From Flavobacterium bernardetii (GTDB lineage Bacteria; Bacteroidota; Bacteroidia; Flavobacteriales; Flavobacteriaceae), in contig NZ_JAANOQ010000001.1 in NCBI RefSeq assembly GCF_011305415.1, positions 707,631 to 771,630 on the forward strand: a DNA stretch of 64,000 nt, given 5' to 3'. The notes below the pieces were generated by a model that searched no databases, was not told where the DNA came from, and was given only the letters and a program-made list of their open reading frames with translations. Positions 59,346 to 64,000 of this stretch are shown here, piece after piece (positions within the stretch are counted from its first letter, which is position 1; the number at the start of each line of letters is the position of its first letter). The position numbers and the translations under genes are program-made.

Positions 59346-59411
59346 GACAATATGCCAATTAGTATTATTGTTTAGAAAATGGCACATTGACAAATTGAAA
59401 ATTGGCTAATT
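59346..59411. repeat. GCCAATTAG / TTGGCTAAT inverted repeat
   Basis: Holds GGCACATTGACAAATTG and CCAATTAG/CTAATT-type inverted words. Similar CATTGACA/CATTGAGA words occur at 34432-34458 and 61211-61245. It is a dispersed intergenic repeat. Confidence 0.45.
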
Positions 59412-59413
59412 TT

Positions 59414-61123
59414 TTAATTCACTCTAAAAACCGGATACATCATAAACGCTTTTTCAAAGTATTTAGAATGTTTATACACCCAATATAATTGATCTCCGCC
59501 GTTTTCTGCGAAAGCTTTATCTGTTTGTTTTTTAGCTTCGAATTCTTGTTTTAAAGTTGGATTTTCATCTAAAATTTGTTTCGCTAAATCTTCAAAAACA
59601 TAACTAGAATACCCTTCTTTTTGTTGTAAAATCGTATCGAAAAAATTCCAATTAAAATAAGAATCAACCGCTTCTGGCTCTAAAGTTTCCAACAAATATT
59701 TCACACCTAATTGATTGGTTGAAATTTTATAATCGCCCACTCTAAATTCCATTTTCTCTACATTTTTTTTGACAGTAGTATTATAATGTCCGTAATGACC
59801 TTCATACGCATTTTTCCCAGTTTGATACGTATCGATTTTATAAATTTCGACTTCAATTATTTCATTTTGAGAAATTTGTGTCATTGCTATGTTGTTCAAT
59901 TTCAGTAATTCAATAATTTGCCATTGACTTTGTGGCAAAACATAATATTTCGGTATAGTTACAAATTTCGTGGGTTTGAAATTTCCATAAAACGGAATTT
60001 TTTTGGTAAAAGGTTTACTTCTGTCGTAATATAATCTGTCTTTTCCAGAAATGTCACTTGGTTTGTAACCGCCTTCAAAACCTTTAAAATCCATGTAAGA
60101 TACTTTTGTAGAATCTATTGTCCAATGTAACGGATATTGATTTCCAGCTTTAAAACTTTCTAAATTGTCTTTTCTTATTTGTTTGATTTTTTCCCAATTC
60201 GCATCGGTATAATTTATCGTTGTTACCATAAATTCATAAGTCGTTTTTACACGATCTTTATAAGGCTTTAACATGTGCGTTTCTGGTACAAATCCTAAGG
60301 TGTTGAATAGAGTAGTGTAACCAGTTGCATATCGCGGAGTATCAGTAAATTGTTCGTAACCTAAATCTGGTTTTGCGCCGTGAATATTCACATACGGAAC
60401 CACATCAATTTTCTTTTTCTGCATGTCTTTTACCATTTCTGGATACATTTCATTTTTGAAAAAGTCACCTAATTTCTCACCTAAACGTTCATGTTGAGTA
60501 GCAATACAAGTAAACGTATATTGATAATCGGCACCATTAGAAACGTGATTGTCTAAAAAAACATCTGGATTAACGGTATGAAATAACTCTTGAAAACTTC
60601 TTGAATTTCGAGTATCCGATTTTATAAAATCTCTATTTAAATCGTAATTTCTTCCATTTCCTCTAAATCCGTAGGCTTCTGGTCCGTTTTGATTGGCTCT
60701 TGAAAAGGAATTTCGGTTTAACATTCCATCTATATTATAAACCGGAATGGCAACAACTATTGTGTTTTTAGGAACTTTTATTTTTGCATTGGCCAAATCT
60801 CGTATCAACATCATTGTCGCATCGATTCCATCTGGTTCTCCTGGATGAATTCCGTTATTGACTAATAAAATTGCTTTATTCTGATTGAATGAAAAATCTT
60901 TATTCTCAGAAAAAACTACAATATGTAATGGTTTTCCACTATCTGTTAAACCCATCGTTTTCATTTCAATTTTATCTGAATTCGAATCTAATACTTGATA
61001 AAATGAAATACATTCTTCATAGGTTGTAGATTGATTTTTATTTCCTTTTTCGAATGGTGTTAATGGATTATTTTGAGCGTTTACTAACAGTGAAGTAAAC
61101 ATAAATAGTAGAATAAAACGCAT
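59414..61123 (-). CDS. Secreted M14 family metallopeptidase
   Basis: 569 residues from MRFILLFMFTSLLVNAQ, a signal peptide; the longer frame begins with TTG 7 codons upstream. M14-type zinc site: NNGIHPGEPDG (His, Glu; near residue 95), then DNHVSNGADYQ (His near 190). The region RGNGRNYDLNRDF carries the substrate Arg/Asn contacts. A C-terminal beta-rich part (about 380-569) follows. It is periplasmic or secreted. Carboxypeptidase specificity is not predictable, and some homologues act on muropeptides. Confidence 0.92.
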   Translation of the reverse strand: MRFILLFMFTSLLVNAQNNPLTPFEKGNKNQSTTYEECISFYQVLDSNSDKIEMKTMGLTDSGKPLHIVVFSENKDFSFNQNKAILLVNNGIHPGEPDGIDATMMLIRDLANAKIKVPKNTIVVAIPVYNIDGMLNRNSFSRANQNGPEAYGFRGNGRNYDLNRDFIKSDTRNSRSFQELFHTVNPDVFLDNHVSNGADYQYTFTCIATQHERLGEKLGDFFKNEMYPEMVKDMQKKKIDVVPYVNIHGAKPDLGYEQFTDTPRYATGYTTLFNTLGFVPETHMLKPYKDRVKTTYEFMVTTINYTDANWEKIKQIRKDNLESFKAGNQYPLHWTIDSTKVSYMDFKGFEGGYKPSDISGKDRLYYDRSKPFTKKIPFYGNFKPTKFVTIPKYYVLPQSQWQIIELLKLNNIAMTQISQNEIIEVEIYKIDTYQTGKNAYEGHYGHYNTTVKKNVEKMEFRVGDYKISTNQLGVKYLLETLEPEAVDSYFNWNFFDTILQQKEGYSSYVFEDLAKQILDENPTLKQEFEAKKQTDKAFAENGGDQLYWVYKHSKYFEKAFMMYPVFRVN

Positions 61124-61210
61124 AGTTATATATTTGAATTCCAAAAGTAAGGATATTAAATGGCAATTTCAAAGGCAAAAATCAAATTCAAATATTTATA
61201 ATAACATATA

Positions 61211-61245
61211 ATTGAACATTGAGAAATTGAATATTGGCAAATTAA
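61211..61245. repeat. AACATTGAGAAATTGAATATTGG repeat region
   Basis: A copy of the CATTGA(C/G)AAATTG family between the M14 gene and the helicase gene. Confidence 0.4.
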
Positions 61246-61260
61246 AATTATCTTTGCCCC

Positions 61261-62610
61261 ATGAATAAAAATTTACATTCCAACAATATACTTTCGAATT
61301 TAGGTATCGAAAGTTTAAATAAAATGCAAGTTGCTGCAGAAACATCAATATTGATTGATTCTGACGTAGTATTGCTTTCGCCAACAGGTTCAGGGAAAAC
61401 ATTAGCTTTTTTATTACCTATTTTTCAACTTTTAGAAGAAGATAATAATAAAGTACAATGTATGATTATTGTACCTTCGCGTGAATTAGGTCTACAAATT
61501 GAACAAGTTTGGAAAAAAATGTCGACTACTTTTAAAGTCAACATTTGCTATGGTGGCCATTCTATCGAAACAGAAATAAAAAATTTAAGCAATCCACCAG
61601 CAGTTTTAATTGGAACTCCAGGAAGATTAGCTGATCATTTAGAAAGAGAAACTTTTGATCCAAAAAGTATTAAAATGTTAATCTTAGACGAATTTGACAA
61701 ATCGTTACAATTAGGATTTCATGAAGAAATGCGTTTCATTATTGGAAAATTAACCAATTTAGAAAAACGTATTTTAGTTTCTGCAACGGATGGAGTTGAA
61801 GTTCCAAAATATACCAGAATTGAAAAACCTAATGTTTTAAATTATATCGATAAGAAAAAGACTGAAACTAATTTAGATTTTAAATTGGTGATTTCTAAAG
61901 AAAAAGATAAGGTTAATTCATTGTTTCATTTAATCTGTTCATTGAAATCTCAGAATGCAATTATCTTCTGTAATCATCGTGAAGCTGTAGAAAGAATTAG
62001 CGATTATTTAAATGATAAAGGAATATTCTCTGTATTTTACCATGGTGGTTTAGAACAAGAAGAACGTGAACGTGCTTTGATTCAGTTTAGAAACGGAAGT
62101 ATTTCGTATTTAATCACAACCGATTTAGGGGCTCGTGGATTAGATATTCCAGAAATGAAAAATGTAATTCATTATCATTTGCCTTCAAAAGTGGATGAAT
62201 TCACACATAGAAATGGTCGTACCGCACGTATGATGGCTTCTGGAACCGCTTACATTATTATTCACGAAAGTGAGAAAAAGGTGGATTATATCGATTATGA
62301 TATTAAAAAAATTGACGTATCTAATTATAGTGTAATTCCGAAACCACCAGAATTTAAAACCATTTATATTAGTGGTGGAAAGAAAAACAAATTAAATAAA
62401 ATTGATATTGTAGGTTTCTTTTCTCAAAAAGGAAAATTAGAAAAAGGCGATTTAGGTTTAATTGAAGTCAAAGATTTCGTATCGTTTGCTGCAGTAAAAT
62501 ATGCTAAAGTGGCACCATTACTTCAAAATATTAAGGACGAAAAAATGAAAGGCAAAAAATATAAAATTGAAGTTGCCCGAGACGTTGTTAAAAACGCATT
62601 AGAAGAGTAA
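61261..62610 (+). CDS. DEAD-box RNA helicase with DbpA-like RNA-binding end
   Basis: 449 residues. Motif I SPTGSGKTLAF (near residue 39), Ia PSRELGLQ, Ib GTPGRLADH, II DEFD instead of DEAD, III SATDG instead of SAT, IV/V/VI IIFCNHREAV, TTDLGARGLD and HRNGRTAR. The C-terminal 75 residues (TIYISGGKKNKLNKIDIVGFFSQKGKLEKGDLGLIEVKDFVSFAAV) match the DbpA-type RRM, which guides DbpA to 23S rRNA helix 92. Ribosome assembly is therefore likely, inferred from this domain. Confidence 0.93.
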   Translation: MNKNLHSNNILSNLGIESLNKMQVAAETSILIDSDVVLLSPTGSGKTLAFLLPIFQLLEEDNNKVQCMIIVPSRELGLQIEQVWKKMSTTFKVNICYGGHSIETEIKNLSNPPAVLIGTPGRLADHLERETFDPKSIKMLILDEFDKSLQLGFHEEMRFIIGKLTNLEKRILVSATDGVEVPKYTRIEKPNVLNYIDKKKTETNLDFKLVISKEKDKVNSLFHLICSLKSQNAIIFCNHREAVERISDYLNDKGIFSVFYHGGLEQEERERALIQFRNGSISYLITTDLGARGLDIPEMKNVIHYHLPSKVDEFTHRNGRTARMMASGTAYIIIHESEKKVDYIDYDIKKIDVSNYSVIPKPPEFKTIYISGGKKNKLNKIDIVGFFSQKGKLEKGDLGLIEVKDFVSFAAVKYAKVAPLLQNIKDEKMKGKKYKIEVARDVVKNALEE

Positions 62611-62618
62611 TTAAATTA

Positions 62619-62652
62619 AAAAACCTTCAAGAAGATAAACTTGAAGGTTTTT
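62619..62652. terminator. Bidirectional terminator between helicase and coaD
   Basis: AAAAACCTTCAAG / CTTGAAGGTTTTT with an 8-base loop. Confidence 0.9.
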
Positions 62653-62659
62653 TTATGCT

Positions 62660-63118
62660 TTATATTTTGCAAACCACCGAATCTGGTACAAAAGGCGAAG
62701 CGTCGCCACCATTTCTTAACACATCACGAACAATACTTGATGAAATATAAGACGTGTTTGCAGCAGTTAACAAAAACACGGTTTCGATTTTGGACAAACG
62801 TCTGTTAGTATGAGCAATGGCTTTTTCGAATTCAAAATCGGCTGGATTTCGTAAACCACGCAAAATAAATTGTGCTTTTTCTTTTTTACATAAATCGATA
62901 GTTAAACCCGTATAGGTAATTACTCGAACTTTTGGTTCGTCTTTAAATGTTTCTTCGATAAAACGTTTTCTGTCTTCTAAAGCAAACATGTATTTTTTCT
63001 CGGCATTTACACCAATTGCCACAATTACTTCATCAAATAATGAAATACCGCGTTTAATAATATCGTAATGTCCGTTTGTAATTGGATCAAATGAACCTGG
63101 GAATATTGCTTTTCTCAT
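62660..63118 (-). CDS. coaD: Phosphopantetheine adenylyltransferase
   Basis: 152 residues; fourth step of CoA synthesis (ATP + 4'-phosphopantetheine). Nucleotidyltransferase motif FPGSFDPITNGHYDII at residues 6-21 (His of the TxGH type), ILRGLRNPADFEFE near 86 and TSYISSSIVRDVLRNGGD near 124. Length is normal. The ddl gene lies upstream, with 124 bases containing a doubled 38-base word between them. Confidence 0.97.
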   Translation of the reverse strand: MRKAIFPGSFDPITNGHYDIIKRGISLFDEVIVAIGVNAEKKYMFALEDRKRFIEETFKDEPKVRVITYTGLTIDLCKKEKAQFILRGLRNPADFEFEKAIAHTNRRLSKIETVFLLTAANTSYISSSIVRDVLRNGGDASPFVPDSVVCKI

Positions 63119-63127
63119 AATTAATAT

Positions 63128-63222
63128 TCTAAAAATATTTGATTCCGCTGGAATCTGAAATGGTTAATCTTCTATATTCTTTGTTCTAAAAATATTTGAT
63201 TCCGCTGGAATCTGAAATGATT
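63128..63222. repeat. Direct repeat of about 38 bp
   Basis: The word starting CTAAAAATATTTGATTCCGC occurs at 63128 and again at 63185, running on through GGAATCTGAAATG. The period is 57 bases. Each copy holds a GATTCCGCTGGAATC inverted repeat. Confidence 0.85.
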
Positions 63223-63242
63223 GATTTTCTTTTCATTATATT

Positions 63243-64000
63243 CTATTTCTTCCAAATTGGTTTTCTTTCCAAAGCCAATTTAATTTCGTTATCTAATAAA
63301 TCCGAAAAGTTCAAATTCGCATACGCCGCTTGTTGCGGGAAAATACTTTGCGGACTCAAGCCTGGATTGGTATTAATTTCAATAAAATGCGGAATATCGT
63401 TCATCACAATAAAATCGATACGAGAAAATCCTTGCATTCCTAACGCTTCATAAATTTTTGCGGTAGATTCAAATACTTTATTTTCTACTTCTTTAGATAA
63501 TCGGGCAGGAGTGATCTCATTTGATTTTCCTAAATATTTGGCTTCATAATCGAAAAAATCATTTTCTGAAATTATTTCTGTTGTTCCTAAAACTTTAGTA
63601 ACTCCATTTAATTTCATCACACCAACTGAAATTTCTGTTCCCTTTAACTGTGATTCTATTAAAATATCTTTGTCTTCCGCAAATGCAAATGCTAAAGCTT
63701 TATCTAATTCTGATAATTCTTTCACCATTGAAACGCCTAAACTACTTCCAGATTGATTCGGTTTTACGAAAAATGGAAAACCTAATGTGTCAGCAATTTT
63801 TTGACCATTGATTTCTTGACCTTTAGAGATATAAATCGAATTTGCTTTCGGAATATCAAACTTTCCTAATACAGAAAGTGTGTCACGCTTACTAAAAGTT
63901 AGTGCACTTTGGTAAAATCCGCAACCTGTGTATGGTAAATCAATCAATTCCCAATACGATTGCAAATGTCCGTCTTCTCCTGGAGTTCCATGAATGGTGT
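63243..64000 (-). CDS. ddl: D-alanine-D-alanine ligase, 3' part
   Basis: ATP-grasp ligase that makes the D-Ala-D-Ala dipeptide of peptidoglycan. The visible 252 residues run from IHGTPGEDGHLQSYWELIDLPYTGCG to the stop; the gene continues beyond the window end, so the N-terminal roughly 70-90 residues are missing. ATP-grasp motifs FPFFVKPNQSGSSLGVSMV, QLKGTEISVGVM and FSRIDFIVMNDIPHFIEINTNPGLSP are present, with the metal-binding Asp and Asn in IDF and EINTNPG. The neighbour coaD lies downstream on the same strand. Confidence 0.96.
   Translation of the reverse strand, partial: TIHGTPGEDGHLQSYWELIDLPYTGCGFYQSALTFSKRDTLSVLGKFDIPKANSIYISKGQEINGQKIADTLGFPFFVKPNQSGSSLGVSMVKELSELDKALAFAFAEDKDILIESQLKGTEISVGVMKLNGVTKVLGTTEIISENDFFDYEAKYLGKSNEITPARLSKEVENKVFESTAKIYEALGMQGFSRIDFIVMNDIPHFIEINTNPGLSPQSIFPQQAAYANLNFSDLLDNEIKLALERKPIWKK

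Overview
The window looks like chromosomal DNA of a Flavobacterium-like member of the Bacteroidota. The evidence is strong AT bias, flavobacterial gene families (DUF4290, TIGR02757, DUF4293, YceI, CvfB-type S1 protein), a long lysine/asparagine-rich leader on Rho, and repeated promoter elements of the TAnnTTTG type with an upstream TTG about 19 bases away. No rRNA, CRISPR array, recognisable transposase or integrase gene is visible. One tRNA-Met(CAT) is present.

Region by region: 1-17000 is mostly core. It holds the sucC 3' end, a TIGR02757 protein, a LolD-type ATPase, lipoprotein MsrA, an aminotransferase, a PDZ/aspartyl protease, tRNA-Met, an HU protein, fmt, recQ, and a DUF493-DUF4290-murA run. 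MurA carries Asp instead of the usual Cys at the fosfomycin target position. At 17000-18060 there is a small XRE gene, an 18.5-copy 21-bp minisatellite and probable mobile-element debris. At 18060-32090 lies a 14-kb accessory array in which every gene is on the minus strand. Its one- or two-gene segments are separated by imperfectly palindromic elements of about 130-140 bp (types A and C) or about 150 bp (type B). At 32085-47100 core-like genes return: DoxX, CLC channel, AlkD, AcpH, glmM, lpdA, an ABC exporter, truA, a phosphodiesterase and rho. At 47169-64000 there are an HxlR/SDR divergent pair, a PIN toxin-antitoxin module, valS, stress and redox genes, a CPA2 antiporter, cvfB, pyrE, a NUDIX protein, an M14 peptidase, a DbpA-like helicase, coaD and the 3' part of ddl.

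The most interesting structure is the array. For at least eight segments the first 7-10 bases (usually beginning GTT) are the reverse complement, or nearly so, of the bases just after the last gene of the same segment. The pairing belongs to the segment and not to the repeat element, and it holds even where the sequence departs from the consensus (GTTGTAAGCA paired with TGCTTACAAC). This is the logic of integron gene cassettes and attC sites. I find no integrase in the window, so it would be a cassette cluster without a local integrase, or a similar system using another recombinase. Several cassettes hold a transcription regulator followed by an effector gene. Type B elements look like a terminator, then a promoter-like box, then a cassette boundary.

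A second pattern recurs at three unrelated core genes. The 3' ends of murA, glmM and valS each have a diverged direct copy 0.75-6 kb downstream, and accessory genes lie between original and copy (the array, a lipoprotein gene, and the toxin-antitoxin module). This suggests accessory DNA arriving together with a foreign 3' end of the host gene. The window also carries several families of short dispersed hairpins, one of which has covarying arms around a constant loop.
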